Source: Erythrobacteraceae bacterium (GTDB lineage Bacteria > Pseudomonadota > Alphaproteobacteria > Sphingomonadales > Sphingomonadaceae). From it: 64,000 bases of DNA. Within the stretch, counting starts at the first letter, position 1. The number at the start of each line of letters is the position of its first letter. Shown here piece by piece: positions 10,518 through 19,023 of the stretch. The notes under the pieces are model-generated. The model ran no database searches. It saw only the letters and a list, made by a program, of their open reading frames with translations, and was not told the DNA's origin. The position numbers were made by a program, and so were the translations under genes. The stretch is from NCBI GenBank assembly GCA_027486035.1, contig JAIXPX010000034.1, forward strand, positions 1-64,000, read 5' to 3'.

Positions 10518-10554
10518 TCACCTTGTTCCTCCTGCGAACGAACAGACTGATTAT

Positions 10555-10588
10555 GGCCGGAGCAGCGAAAGCTCTCCGGCCTTTTTTT
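10555..10588 (+). terminator. Rho-independent terminator downstream of amtB
   Basis: GGCCGGAG and CTCCGGCC form a perfect 8-bp stem followed by TTTTTTT. It lies about 150 bases after the amtB stop and 10 bases before a parS site, so it would keep transcription out of parS. Confidence 0.87.
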
Positions 10589-10597
10589 GTTTGGTGA

Positions 10598-10613
10598 TGT
10601 TTCACGTGAAACA
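10598..10613. other. parS chromosome partition site (perfect)
   Basis: TGTTTCACGTGAAACA is a perfect 16-bp palindrome identical to the parS consensus bound by ParB/Spo0J-type proteins. It is intergenic, between the amtB terminator and a phased repeat array. ParB loads here as a clamp and recruits ParA and SMC. No parAB genes are in the window. Confidence 0.92.
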
Positions 10614-10640
10614 GTCCCCCAGACCCGCGGCGAGAGGGGG

Positions 10641-10690
10641 CCAGCAGGAGTCTAGAGGGGGTCTGGAGGGGGTCTAGGCAGGGCCTAACC
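10641..10690. repeat. 11-bp phased CT(A/G) repeat array next to parS
   Basis: CTAG, CTGG, CTAG and CTAA start at 10652, 10663, 10674 and 10685, exactly 11 bases apart, in the context GTCTRGAGGGG. The array begins about 28 bases right of parS. The same kind of array follows the parS at 51681. The intergenic stretch 10402-10768 holds no gene that I can support. Confidence 0.55.
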
Positions 10691-10768
10691 GGCGCGCGCG
10701 CGGGGATGGAAGGGGCCTGACACGGTCAGGCTCCATCAACGCCCGCGCCCGCCGCGCGAGGGCCGAAA

Positions 10769-12352
10769 CTACTCGGCCGCCATCACGAAGTCGGCGCACC
10801 TTTCGCCGATCATGATGCTCGGCGCGTTGGTGTTGCCGCTGACGATCTTGGGCATCACGCTGGCATCCGCGACCCACAGCCCTTCGAGCCCGTTGAGCTT
10901 GAGCGTGGGGTTGACCACCGCATCCGCATCGCTCCCCATCCGGCAGGTGCCGACGGGGTGGTAGACGGTGTCCGCCCGCGCGCGGATGAGCGCGTCGAGC
11001 GCCGCGTCGTCATTGAGGTCGACGGGGTGACGGTCCTTGGGACCGAAGGCTTGCATCGGCGGCGCCTCGGCGATGCGATGCGAGAGACGCACGCCGGCGC
11101 GCAGCACCGCCATGTCGCGCTCGTCATCGAGGAAGTTGGGGTCGATCACCGGCGCCGCTGCCGCATCCGCACTCCCCAGCCGCACGGTCCCGCGGCTCTC
11201 GGGCCGCAGCACGCAGGCGTGGAGCGAGAAGCCGTGCGCCTTCACCTTCTCGCGCCCGTGATCCTCCAGCACCGCGGGGACAAAGTGCCACTGCACGTCC
11301 GGCGCGGGGCTATCGGGCATGACGGTCCAGAAGCCGCCCGCCTCGGCATAACAGGTCGTCATCACCCCGGTGCGCTTCATTCGGTGCTCGACCATCGCGG
11401 CGGCCATGCGCAGTGTGCCCTTGAGGGTGCTGCCGATCGGCACGTCGCTGTCCGTCTCCCAGCCCGAGACGTAGTCGATGTGGTCCTGGAGGTTCCCACC
11501 CACTGCCGGCCGGTCGAGCACCACATCGATGCCGTGGGCCTTGAGGTGCTCTGCCGGACCGATGCCGGAGAGCATGAGAATCTGGGGGGAGTTGAACGCG
11601 CCTGCCGAAAGAATCACGCCGCGCCGCGCCAGCAGCGTCTCGCGCTTGCCCTTGCGCAGGATCTGGACGCCGGTCACGCGCCCGCCCTCGATCACCAGCT
11701 TCTCGACCAGCGTATCGGTGCGCACCGACACATTGCCCTGGTCGCGGACCGGCTCCACATAGGCGCGCGCCGCCGACCAGCGCTCGCCCTTGTGCTGGGT
11801 CACCTGGTAGAGGCCGAAGCCGTCCTGGCGCTCGCCGTTGAAATCCGTGCTGGTGCGCAGCTGGAGCGCTGCGGCGGCCTCCACGAAAGCGCGGCTTGCG
11901 GGATTGGCGTGCTTCTGGTCCTCGACGAACAGCGGTCCGCCGTGGCCGTGGAAGTCGTCGCCCCCGCGCTCGTTCGCCTCGGCACGCTTGAAGTAGGGAA
12001 GCACGTCATCATAGGCCCAGCCGGCGCACCCCTCGGCTGCCCAGTTGTCGTAATCCCAGCGGTTGCCGCGGATATAGACCATCGCGTTGATCGCCGAGGA
12101 GCCGCCAAGCCCGCGCCCGCGCGGCTGATAGCCGGTGCGGCCATTGAGGCCCTTCTGCGGCACGGTCTCGTAGCGGTAGTTCGACGCCTGCGGAATGAAC
12201 GGCATGAAGCCCGGCGTCTTGACCCAGACGTTGTTGTTATGCCCGCCTGCCTCGATGAGGCACACCCGCCGCGTACCGTCGACCGAAAGGCGGCCGGTTA
12301 CGGCGCTGCCGGCGCTGCCGCCGCCGATGACGATGTAGTCGAAACTTTCCAT
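10769..12352 (-). CDS. GMC family FAD-dependent oxidoreductase
   Basis: This is a 527-residue glucose-methanol-choline oxidoreductase. The N-terminal FAD-binding fold is YIVIGGGSAGSAVTGRL. The two GMC signatures are GRGLGGSSAINAMVYIRGN (about residues 79-97) and GAFNSPQILMLSGIGPAEHL (about 250-270). The C-terminal catalytic His region is YHPVGTCRMGSDADAV, followed by the second FAD contact GLWVADASVMPKIVSGNTNA. AGGGAGAG precedes the ATG. It most resembles choline dehydrogenase/AlkJ-type alcohol dehydrogenases; the alcohol substrate is not determined. The next gene upstream on the same strand is a sterol-desaturase-like hydroxylase, so an oxidation series on lipids or alcohols is possible. Confidence 0.92.
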   Translation of the reverse strand: MESFDYIVIGGGSAGSAVTGRLSVDGTRRVCLIEAGGHNNNVWVKTPGFMPFIPQASNYRYETVPQKGLNGRTGYQPRGRGLGGSSAINAMVYIRGNRWDYDNWAAEGCAGWAYDDVLPYFKRAEANERGGDDFHGHGGPLFVEDQKHANPASRAFVEAAAALQLRTSTDFNGERQDGFGLYQVTQHKGERWSAARAYVEPVRDQGNVSVRTDTLVEKLVIEGGRVTGVQILRKGKRETLLARRGVILSAGAFNSPQILMLSGIGPAEHLKAHGIDVVLDRPAVGGNLQDHIDYVSGWETDSDVPIGSTLKGTLRMAAAMVEHRMKRTGVMTTCYAEAGGFWTVMPDSPAPDVQWHFVPAVLEDHGREKVKAHGFSLHACVLRPESRGTVRLGSADAAAAPVIDPNFLDDERDMAVLRAGVRLSHRIAEAPPMQAFGPKDRHPVDLNDDAALDALIRARADTVYHPVGTCRMGSDADAVVNPTLKLNGLEGLWVADASVMPKIVSGNTNAPSIMIGERCADFVMAAE

Positions 12353-12376
12353 GATCTCTCCCTTTGGCGGGGGAGA

Positions 12377-13339
12377 CTAGAAAGCTTCGCGGGCCTCTGC
12401 AATCGCGTTTCGATCAGCCACTGAAGTTGCGATTGGTGCAACCTGTGTGCCCCTTCTCGCCTGCCACTTGGCCCGGATCATGTCGGAGGTGAGGCGGCTG
12501 CCATCATGGCTCCAGCCGGGCTCGCGCAGCAGGTAGGAAAGCTTGTGCCGCCACGGCGCGCGGGCGATGTCGGCGAGCATCCCGATCCATTCGTGGAACA
12601 CCGCCCAGAGCAGGTTGAAACTGCCTAGTTGCTTCACGATCCCATAGCGGATCGGCTCGTCATCGACCTCGGGCGTGAAGGTGCCGAACATCCGGTCCCA
12701 GATGATGAATACCCCCGCATAGTTCCGGTCGAGATAGCGCGGATTGGTGGCGTGGTGGACGCGGTGGTGCGAGGGCGTGTTCATCACCGCCTCGAACCAC
12801 GCCGGCATCCGCTTGATCGCCTCGGTGTGGATCCAGAACTGGTAGATGAGATTGAACCCGCCGCAGATCGCGATCATCGCCGGGTGGAAGCCCAGCAGCA
12901 CCAGCGGCACCGCGAACAGGAAGCCGAAGGTCAGCGAACCCGTCCATGTCTGCCTGAGCGCGGTGGAGAGGTTGTAGTGCTGTGAGGAATGGTGGTTCAC
13001 ATGCGCCGCCCACATCCAGCGGATGCGGTGTCCGGCGCGGTGGACCCAGTAATACTTCAGATCGTCGAGCACGAAGCAGACCGGCCAGGCCCACCACAGG
13101 GCCCACCATTGCGGGCCGAAGTCGAACAGGCGGTAGCCATAAGTCTCGATGAACACGGTCACCGCAAACCCGCCCAGTAGCGCGCCTGCCACGGTCGAGC
13201 CGAGGCCGAAGGCGAGGCTGACCAGGGTGTCCTTGGGCTCGTAGGCTTCCGGCGCGCGGAATTTCGCCCAGATCATCTCGGCCAGCACCGCCACGACGAA
13301 CAGCGGCACGGCATATTGGGTGGGGTTGAGATCAGGCAT
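12377..13339 (-). CDS. sterol desaturase / fatty acid hydroxylase family protein
   Basis: This is a 320-residue integral membrane di-iron protein. Four or more hydrophobic segments surround the histidine clusters of the superfamily: HRAGH, HVNHHSSQHYN and HRVHHATNPRYLDRNYAGV, then the family block FGTFTPE. These histidines would bind two irons and activate O2 for C-H hydroxylation or desaturation of a lipid. Bacterial members act on carotenoids, hopanoids, ornithine lipids or sterol-like compounds; which of these applies cannot be told here. Its start overlaps the end of the upstream small protein by 8 bases, indicating one operon with 13332-13751. Confidence 0.9.
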   Translation of the reverse strand: MPDLNPTQYAVPLFVVAVLAEMIWAKFRAPEAYEPKDTLVSLAFGLGSTVAGALLGGFAVTVFIETYGYRLFDFGPQWWALWWAWPVCFVLDDLKYYWVHRAGHRIRWMWAAHVNHHSSQHYNLSTALRQTWTGSLTFGFLFAVPLVLLGFHPAMIAICGGFNLIYQFWIHTEAIKRMPAWFEAVMNTPSHHRVHHATNPRYLDRNYAGVFIIWDRMFGTFTPEVDDEPIRYGIVKQLGSFNLLWAVFHEWIGMLADIARAPWRHKLSYLLREPGWSHDGSRLTSDMIRAKWQARRGTQVAPIATSVADRNAIAEAREAF

Positions 13340-13751
13340 CCTGCGGCCTGTCTACTCGATTGATCGCCACGGCCCAAGCCTGCGCATCGGGCAGATCGAG
13401 AAACACCTTGCCGAACCGCGCTTCGCCGCAGTCGACCTCGAGCCCGGTCGAGCCCTGGTCGCGCCACAGTCGAGCGGCGGCGTCGGGGCCGAGGATGCGC
13501 CCGGCAAAGCGGTTACCGTGGCGCTTGATCACCATGATGCGTCCAGCGGCATCGCGAGCGAGCGCGGCGCGGCCAGCAACATCGCGGCTTTCGGCGACAG
13601 GGGCAAAGCCATCCACCACCTCACCTGCGGCGCGGCGCACGGCTTCCTCGCTGTCGAGCCGCGGGGTGCCGCCCAGCTTCATCCACCACGCCAGCCCCAC
13701 CAGGGCCAGGATCGCGACCAGCGAGCCGGCGGTCTGCAGCAGCAGGTCCAT
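13332..13751 (-). CDS. hypothetical protein with N-terminal membrane anchor
   Basis: This is a 139-residue protein I do not recognise. Residues 5-24 (LQTAGSLVAILALVGLAWWM) form one hydrophobic helix. The remainder is soluble and Ala/Arg-rich, with DAAGRIMVIKRHGNRFAGRIL and CGEARFGKVFLDLPDAQAWA. The N-in anchor would leave the C-terminal domain facing one side of the inner membrane. It is sandwiched between the DUF442 phosphatase (10 bases upstream) and the hydroxylase (8-base overlap), so it is certainly part of that operon. Codon structure agrees with a real gene. Confidence 0.72.
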   Translation of the reverse strand: MDLLLQTAGSLVAILALVGLAWWMKLGGTPRLDSEEAVRRAAGEVVDGFAPVAESRDVAGRAALARDAAGRIMVIKRHGNRFAGRILGPDAAARLWRDQGSTGLEVDCGEARFGKVFLDLPDAQAWAVAINRVDRPQDA

Positions 13752-13761
13752 CGGCGGCGCC

Positions 13762-14193
13762 TCAGCGCGCCGCGAGCATGTCGATCAGGCTGCGAATCGG
13801 GCTGACGTCGTAGCCCGCTTGTGCGGCGGCGCGTGCAATGGCATCGGGGGTCTCGCCCTGCTTGGCGGCGGCGAGCGCCCACAGCAGGGTCGAACGGGTG
13901 CCCGAGCGGCAATAGGCGAGAATCGGTCCCTCGGCCTGGTCGAGCGCGGCGATCATGGCATCGACCTGCGGCTCGCTGAAGCCGGAATGGCCGACCGGGA
14001 TCGCCACATAATTCAGCCCGGCAGCGGCGGCCGCATCGGCGATTGCGTCGCCCTGCGGGGCCGAGGGCTCCTCGCCATCGGGACGATTATTGACGATCGT
14101 GGTCACCCCGAGCGCGGCGGCGGCCGCGATGTCTGCGAGCGCAAGTTGCGGGCTGACCAGCACATTTTCCGTGATGCGGCGAAATTCGCTCAT
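13762..14193 (-). CDS. DUF442 / TIGR01244 family phosphatase-like protein
   Basis: This is a 143-residue protein of the beta-lactamase-hydrolase-like phosphatase family. It starts with the ITENVLVSPQLALADI block. GVTTIVNNRPDGEEPSAPQ is the conserved family segment. AYCRSGTRS is a Cys-X5-Arg loop of the dual-specificity phosphatase fold. Family members sit in sulfide or lipid oxidation operons, and some are fused to persulfide dioxygenases. Here the neighbours are a membrane hydroxylase and a GMC oxidoreductase. The enzymatic role is unproven. It leads the minus-strand operon and is divergent from the cold-shock gene. Confidence 0.86.
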   Translation of the reverse strand: MSEFRRITENVLVSPQLALADIAAAAALGVTTIVNNRPDGEEPSAPQGDAIADAAAAAGLNYVAIPVGHSGFSEPQVDAMIAALDQAEGPILAYCRSGTRSTLLWALAAAKQGETPDAIARAAAQAGYDVSPIRSLIDMLAAR

Positions 14194-14461
14194 GATCCGA
14201 CCTGTCTTCCCCTCTCGTCCTGAGCTTTCTCATGCCCAAAGGTGCCGCTTCGCACAAGCTCCGGCAGGGACGCGGGGGGAGGGCTCCGCCGTCCTGCCCC
14301 GGGGCTGCCGTTATTTCGTTCGCAAAGCTGGCTTTTGTGCGCTATAGCCCGCGCACGTGCGCTCCGGACATCAGGCTGGCGCGTCTGTGTCCGGTGCGGC
14401 TCACTGTCCACGACACCGGCACAATGGAGGACGGGCAGTGTGGCAAGGTACATACTGATCT

Positions 14462-15241
14462 ATGGGTTACGATAGGGGACGCCGGCGCGGCCGCGACAAG
14501 CGCGACGGTTTCGGCGAAGATGGTTTCGATCCGTTTGGCGGCGGTAATGATGGCTACGCGCCCCCGCGCGATTTCGGCGGCGGTGGTGATCGCTTTGGCG
14601 GTGGCGGCGACCGGTTCGGTGGCGGCGGCGATCGCTACGGCGGCGGCGGCGGCGGCGGCGGCGGTGGTCCCCGTGGCGGCTTCGGCGGCGGCCCGCGTGG
14701 CCCCGGCGGCCCCGGCGGCGGCGGTGGCGGCGGCGGTTTCAGCCGCATGCCCGCGCAGATCGTCGGTACCGGCAAGGGTACGGTGAAGTTCTTCAACACC
14801 CAGAAGGGCTTTGGCTTCATCCAGCAGGAAGGCGGCGGTGAGGACGTGTTCGTCCATATCAGCGCGGTCGAGCGTGCCGGTCTCGAAGGCCTCGCCGAGG
14901 GGCAGGAGCTCCAGTACAATCTGGTCGATCGTGGCGGCAAGGTGTCGGCGCAGGATCTCCAGGTGGTCGGCGACGTGATCGCCGTGGCGGCAAAGCCCGC
15001 TGCGCCGCAGCGCGAGCTGACCGGCGAACGGGCCAAGGGCACGGTCAAGTTCTTCAACGCGATGAAGGGCTTCGGCTTCCTCGTCCGTGATGACGGCCAG
15101 CCCGATGCCTTCGTCCACATCAGCGCGGTCGAGCGTTCGGGGCTGTCGGCTCTCAACGAGGGCGAGCGTTATGAATTCGATCTCGAAGTCGATCGACGCG
15201 GAAAGTATTCCGCCGTCAATCTGGCACCGATCGAAGGCTGA
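14462..15241 (+). CDS. Glycine-rich protein with two cold-shock domains
   Basis: This is a 259-residue protein. The first 95 residues are low complexity, rich in Gly, Arg, Asp and Phe/Tyr, with three near-copies of GGGGDRFG/GGGGDRYG. Two cold-shock domains follow, each with the RNP1/RNP2 pattern: GKGTVKFFNTQKGFGFI ... EDVFVHISAVERAGL (about 103-168), and KGTVKFFNAMKGFGFL ... DAFVHISAVERSGL (about 190-255). Such proteins bind single-stranded RNA/DNA and melt RNA structure. The Gly/Arg-rich arm is unusual for a bacterial Csp and recalls plant glycine-rich CSPs. The underlying DNA is a GGC-rich imperfect repeat. A 268-bp divergent intergenic region carries the promoter. Confidence 0.93.
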   Translation: MGYDRGRRRGRDKRDGFGEDGFDPFGGGNDGYAPPRDFGGGGDRFGGGGDRFGGGGDRYGGGGGGGGGGPRGGFGGGPRGPGGPGGGGGGGGFSRMPAQIVGTGKGTVKFFNTQKGFGFIQQEGGGEDVFVHISAVERAGLEGLAEGQELQYNLVDRGGKVSAQDLQVVGDVIAVAAKPAAPQRELTGERAKGTVKFFNAMKGFGFLVRDDGQPDAFVHISAVERSGLSALNEGERYEFDLEVDRRGKYSAVNLAPIEG

Positions 15242-15306
15242 CCCGGCCTGAACCGCACCCCTCGCGGTTTGACCAAGGGGCAGCGGAAGATTAAACGGTA
15301 AAGCGG

Positions 15307-15340
15307 ATGGCGGCTCTGGTTCAGGGCCGCCATTTGCGTT
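15307..15340 (+). terminator. Terminator after the cold-shock gene
   Basis: ATGGCGGC and GCCGCCAT form a perfect 8-bp stem with an 11-base loop, followed by TTGCGTTTCTT. It separates the cold-shock gene from argD. Confidence 0.62.
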
Positions 15341-15377
15341 TCTTCTCTCCACCAATCCAGTTTCAGGAAGCAAGCCC

Positions 15378-16577
15378 ATGTCGATACCAGCGCTCATGCC
15401 CGTCTATCCGCGTTGCGGTGTCCGGCCGGTGCGCGGCGAGCATTGTCACCTGATCGGAGAGGACGGCACGCGCTACCTCGACTTCGCGAGCGGCATCGCG
15501 GTGAACCTCCTCGGCCACTCGCACGAGGGGCTGATCTCCGCGATCCAGCAGCAGGCCGCGACGCTGATGCACGTCTCGAACCTTTACGGCAGCCCCCAGG
15601 GCGAGCGCCTGGCGCAGTGGCTGGTCGACACAACCTTCGGCGACACGGTGTTTTTCACCAATTCGGGCGCCGAGGCGGTCGAGGCCGCGATCAAGACCGC
15701 GCGCGCCTATCACCAGAACGCGGGCGATGCAGGCGAGGCGAACCGGTTCGAGATCATCACCTTCCACAACGCCTTCCATGGCCGCACGATGGCAACCATC
15801 AGCGCCTCGAACCAGGAGAAGATGCACCACGGCTTCTCGCCGCTGCTCGCCGGGTTCAAATATGCGCCGTTCGACGATCTGGAAGCGGCCAAGGCGCTGA
15901 TCGGGCCGAACACGGCCGGCATCATGGTCGAACCGATCCAGGGCGAAGGCGGCATCCGGCCCGCCTCGCAGGCATTCATGGAGGGGCTCCGGGCGCTGTG
16001 CGACGAGCACGGGCTGATGCTGATTCTCGATGAAGTGCAATGCGGCGTCGCGCGGACCGGCAAGCTCTATGCCTACGAGCATTACGGGATCGAACCCGAC
16101 ATCCTCGCCACTGCCAAGGGCATCGGCGGCGGCTTCCCGATGGGCGCCTGCATCGCCACCGAGAAGGCTGCGCGCGGCATGACCTTCGGCACCCACGGCT
16201 CGACCTATGGGGGCAACCCGCTGGCCATGGCTGCGGGCACGGCGGTGATGGAAGCCGTGGCCAACGACGCGTTCCTTGCAGCGGTCGCGGAGAAGGGCGA
16301 GCGCCTGCGCGCCCGGCTCGAGCAGTTCATCGGCAACTATCCCGAGCTCTTCGAGCTGGTGCGCGGCAAGGGCCTGATGCTCGGCCTTAAGATGAAGATG
16401 GAGAGCCGGCCCTTCTACGTCCACCTGCGCGACAATCACCAGCTGCTGACGGTGGCGGCGGGCGACAACACGATCCGTATCCTCCCGCCGCTGGTGATCG
16501 GCGATGCCGAGATGGACGAGTTCCTCGACAAGCTCTCGGCCGGCGCGGCGAGCTTCAAGGTGCCCGAGGCAGCATGA
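15378..16577 (+). CDS. argD: acetylornithine aminotransferase
   Basis: This is a 399-residue class III PLP aminotransferase. It shows [15 protein letters not shown] near the start, [18 protein letters not shown] (phosphate-binding loop), FHNAFHGRT, the cofactor Asp in [14 protein letters not shown], and the PLP lysine in [14 protein letters not shown]. It converts N-acetylglutamate semialdehyde to N-acetylornithine in arginine synthesis, and may also serve lysine (DapC) synthesis as in many bacteria. argF follows with an ATGA overlap. This argD-argF-hslO order is common in sphingomonads by recall. Confidence 0.95.
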   Translation: MSIPALMPVYPRCGVRPVRGEHCHLIGEDGTRYLDFASGIAVNLLGHSHEGLISAIQQQAATLMHVSNLYGSPQGERLAQWLVDTTFGDTVFFTNSGAEAVEAAIKTARAYHQNAGDAGEANRFEIITFHNAFHGRTMATISASNQEKMHHGFSPLLAGFKYAPFDDLEAAKALIGPNTAGIMVEPIQGEGGIRPASQAFMEGLRALCDEHGLMLILDEVQCGVARTGKLYAYEHYGIEPDILATAKGIGGGFPMGACIATEKAARGMTFGTHGSTYGGNPLAMAAGTAVMEAVANDAFLAAVAEKGERLRARLEQFIGNYPELFELVRGKGLMLGLKMKMESRPFYVHLRDNHQLLTVAAGDNTIRILPPLVIGDAEMDEFLDKLSAGAASFKVPEAA

Positions 16578-17527
16578 GCGGGGCGGGGGCAGCGAGCTAT
16601 CGTCACTTCCTCGATCTCGGCGATGCCGGGGGCGATGCCATCGCGGCCATGCTGAACGACGCCCTGGACCGCAAGGCGGCGCGTGCGGGCCTGCCGAAAG
16701 GCGCGCCCGATGCCGATGCGCCGCTCAAGGGCCGCGTGCTGGCGCTGGTGTTCGAGAAGAACTCGACCCGCACCCGCGTCAGCTTCGACATCGCGATGCG
16801 CCAGCTCGGCGGCACGGTGCTGCTGCTCGATTCGGCTTCGAGCCAGCTCGGGCGGGGTGAAACCATCGCCGATACGGCGCGGGTGCTGAGCCGGATGGTC
16901 GACGGCATCATGCTGCGCACCGACGATCATGCCAAGATCGAGGAAATGGCGGCCCACGCGACGGTGCCGGTGATCAATGGCCTGACCGACATGTCGCATC
17001 CCTGTCAGATTGTTGCCGATCTGCTCACCGTGATCGAACACGGCAAGGCGCTGCCCGGACTGGAAGTGGCGTGGTTCGGGGATGGCAACAACGTGCTGCA
17101 CTCGATCCTCGAGGCAGCCGGGCTGTTCAGGTTCAACGTCCGTGTGGCGGTGCCGGAGGGCTACGAGCCCGACCCGGCCTTCGTGGACCTGGCCCGCGCG
17201 GGCGGTGCGCAGGTGACTCTGACCCGGGATGCAGCCGAAGCCGCCCGCGGGGCTGACGTGATCGTCACCGACACGTGGATATCGATGGGGCAGGCGCACG
17301 CCGAGGCGAAGCTCGCGGCGATGGCGCCTTTTCAGGTCAACGCTGCGCTGATGGCGTTGGCCAAGCCCGATGCCGTGTTTCTCCATTGTCTGCCCGCCCA
17401 TGTCGGGGAGGAAGTCAGCGAAGACGTGTTCGAGGGGGCGCAGTCGGTGGTCTTCGACGAGGCCGAGAATCGCATCCACGCACAGAAATCCGTGCTGCTA
17501 TGGGCGTTCGGGGTGCTTCACGGCTGA
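16574..17527 (+). CDS. argF: ornithine carbamoyltransferase
   Basis: This is a 317-residue carbamoyltransferase making citrulline from ornithine and carbamoyl phosphate in the cytoplasm. Motifs are the carbamoyl-phosphate loop [24 protein letters not shown], the ornithine-binding DTWISMGQ and the C-terminal [20 protein letters not shown]. An insertion-free trimeric type length is seen. The start overlaps argD (ATGA), so expression of the two arginine genes is coupled. Confidence 0.96.
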   Translation: MSGAGAASYRHFLDLGDAGGDAIAAMLNDALDRKAARAGLPKGAPDADAPLKGRVLALVFEKNSTRTRVSFDIAMRQLGGTVLLLDSASSQLGRGETIADTARVLSRMVDGIMLRTDDHAKIEEMAAHATVPVINGLTDMSHPCQIVADLLTVIEHGKALPGLEVAWFGDGNNVLHSILEAAGLFRFNVRVAVPEGYEPDPAFVDLARAGGAQVTLTRDAAEAARGADVIVTDTWISMGQAHAEAKLAAMAPFQVNAALMALAKPDAVFLHCLPAHVGEEVSEDVFEGAQSVVFDEAENRIHAQKSVLLWAFGVLHG

Positions 17528-17569
17528 CGATCGGGCGGGGGGCTTTCGCCTGACGCGAATGATCCCCAT

Positions 17570-18478
17570 ATGGCCGGCATGGCTGACACGACCGACCTCA
17601 CCGAGACCTTCTCCGACGTCCTGATGGGCTTCACCCTTCCGGCCCGCAGTGCGCGCGGGCGCATCGTGCGGCTCGAAGGCGTGCTCGAGCAGGTGCTCGC
17701 GGCGCATGATTATCCTGCACCGATCACCCACCTTCTCGGAGAAGCGCTGGTGCTGGTCGCGCTGATGGGCGGGCTGCTCAAGGGCGAGCAGGCGCAAATG
17801 ACCATGCAGGCGCAGACCCAGGGCGGGACCATCAGCCTGCTGGTCTGTGATTACCGCGACGGCGCAGTGCGCGGCTATGCCGATTTCGACGCGGTGCGGC
17901 TGGCGAAGCTGGGCGCGAACCCCTCGCTCGAGGCGCTGTTCGGGGATGGCTATCTCGGCATCACATTCGAGACCGAAGGCCGCCAGCGCTATCAGGGAAT
18001 CGTGCCGCTGGAAGGCGATAGCCTCGCTGCCGCCTGCGAGAGCTATTTCAGCCAATCCGAGCAGATCCCGACACTGATCCGCGTCGCCAGCCGCGCCGGT
18101 GCCGGCGGACGGACGGCGGCGGGCATCCTCATCCAGCACCTGCCTGAAGGCGAGGAGGGGCGCGAGCGGCTGCATGTGCGGATGGATCACCCCGATTGGG
18201 AACATGTCGCCATCCTCGCCGGCACGACCGGGCACGACGAGCTGCTCGACCAGAGCCTGTCGCTCGAAGGCATCGTCTGGCGGCTGTTCCACGAAGAGGA
18301 CGAGGTACGCGTGCAAGCCGGCGCTAGGATATCGCGCGGGTGCCGCTGCAGCACCGCGCATTACGAGGCGGTGATCGCGCGCTTCCCGCCCGAGGAACAG
18401 GCTGAGATGCGTGGGCCCGACGGGGTTATCGCTGTCGACTGCGCTTTCTGCTCGCGCAGTTTCGCTTTGGCGATCTGA
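17570..18478 (+). CDS. hslO: Hsp33 redox-regulated holdase chaperone
   Basis: This is a 302-residue protein with the Hsp33 core (HLLGEALVLVALMGGLLKGE, LVCDYRDGAVRGYADFD) and the C-terminal zinc site: CRC near residue 260 and CAFC near residue 292, the CxC-X(n)-CxxC redox switch. Under oxidative unfolding stress the cysteines form disulfides, zinc leaves, and the chaperone becomes active. A second ATG (17579) is an alternative start. It follows argF by 42 bases on the same strand. Confidence 0.95.
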   Translation: MAGMADTTDLTETFSDVLMGFTLPARSARGRIVRLEGVLEQVLAAHDYPAPITHLLGEALVLVALMGGLLKGEQAQMTMQAQTQGGTISLLVCDYRDGAVRGYADFDAVRLAKLGANPSLEALFGDGYLGITFETEGRQRYQGIVPLEGDSLAAACESYFSQSEQIPTLIRVASRAGAGGRTAAGILIQHLPEGEEGRERLHVRMDHPDWEHVAILAGTTGHDELLDQSLSLEGIVWRLFHEEDEVRVQAGARISRGCRCSTAHYEAVIARFPPEEQAEMRGPDGVIAVDCAFCSRSFALAI

Positions 18479-18561
18479 AGGGCATCGACAAATCTGGCGG
18501 ATCGGTCAAAACCACCGATTTATGCAAGAGCCCAGAACGGGATAGTGGCATGAGGAGAGCG

Positions 18562-18981
18562 ATGAGCGATCGAACCGACAGCACACGGCACGCACTCGCG
18601 CTCGGCGGCTTGGTGTCCGTGGCGGCGATCTTTCTCGCGCTGCCGGTGCTCGCTCAGGGGCAGGGCCTGGCGATGCTGGGCACGCTCAGCAAGGGCGAGT
18701 GGACGGTCAAGCAGCGCGGCGGTGCAGCCGACCGCAAGATCTGCCTACGCACGGGCGCCGAGCTGATCCAGCTCATGCACCGCGAGAGCGGATGCAGCCA
18801 GTTCGTGGTGGAGGACGGCGCTGCCCGGGTGACGGTGCAGTACACCTGCCCGGGCAACGGCTATGGCCGCACCAGCATCCGGCGCGAGACTGCCGGGCTG
18901 GTGCAGATCGAAAGCCAAGGCATCCATGGCGGGATGCCCTTCGAGATGACAGCCGAGGCACGCCGTAGCGGATCCTGCTGA
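18562..18981 (+). CDS. DUF3617-like exported small protein
   Basis: The protein has about 139 residues from ATG 18562, which has GAGGAG just upstream; the track start at 18550 has nothing comparable. An N-terminal hydrophobic stretch ending LPVLAQG looks like a signal peptide. The mature part has the pattern of DUF3617: GEWTVKQR, paired cysteines (KICLRTG, SGCSQFVVEDG, YTCPGNGYGRTSIRRET) and a last Cys at the end. Function in this family is unknown; it is probably periplasmic with disulfides. It is flanked by hslO and queC without overlap. Confidence 0.75.
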   Translation: MSDRTDSTRHALALGGLVSVAAIFLALPVLAQGQGLAMLGTLSKGEWTVKQRGGAADRKICLRTGAELIQLMHRESGCSQFVVEDGAARVTVQYTCPGNGYGRTSIRRETAGLVQIESQGIHGGMPFEMTAEARRSGSC

Positions 18982-19023
18982 GCGCGCGTTGGCCTTCGCC
19001 CCCTTGCGTGGTAGGGGCGCGCC

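Noticed and set aside
10423-10677. ORF with MFHVKQ in the amtB downstream region
   Set aside because: MFHVKQ is the translation of the parS palindrome and the rest is repeat and hairpin sequence. No family resemblance.
14536-14745. Tandem GGCGGCGGT repeats resembling an array
   Set aside because: In-frame coding repeats of the Gly-rich arm of the cold-shock protein; no spacers or conserved direct repeats as in CRISPR.
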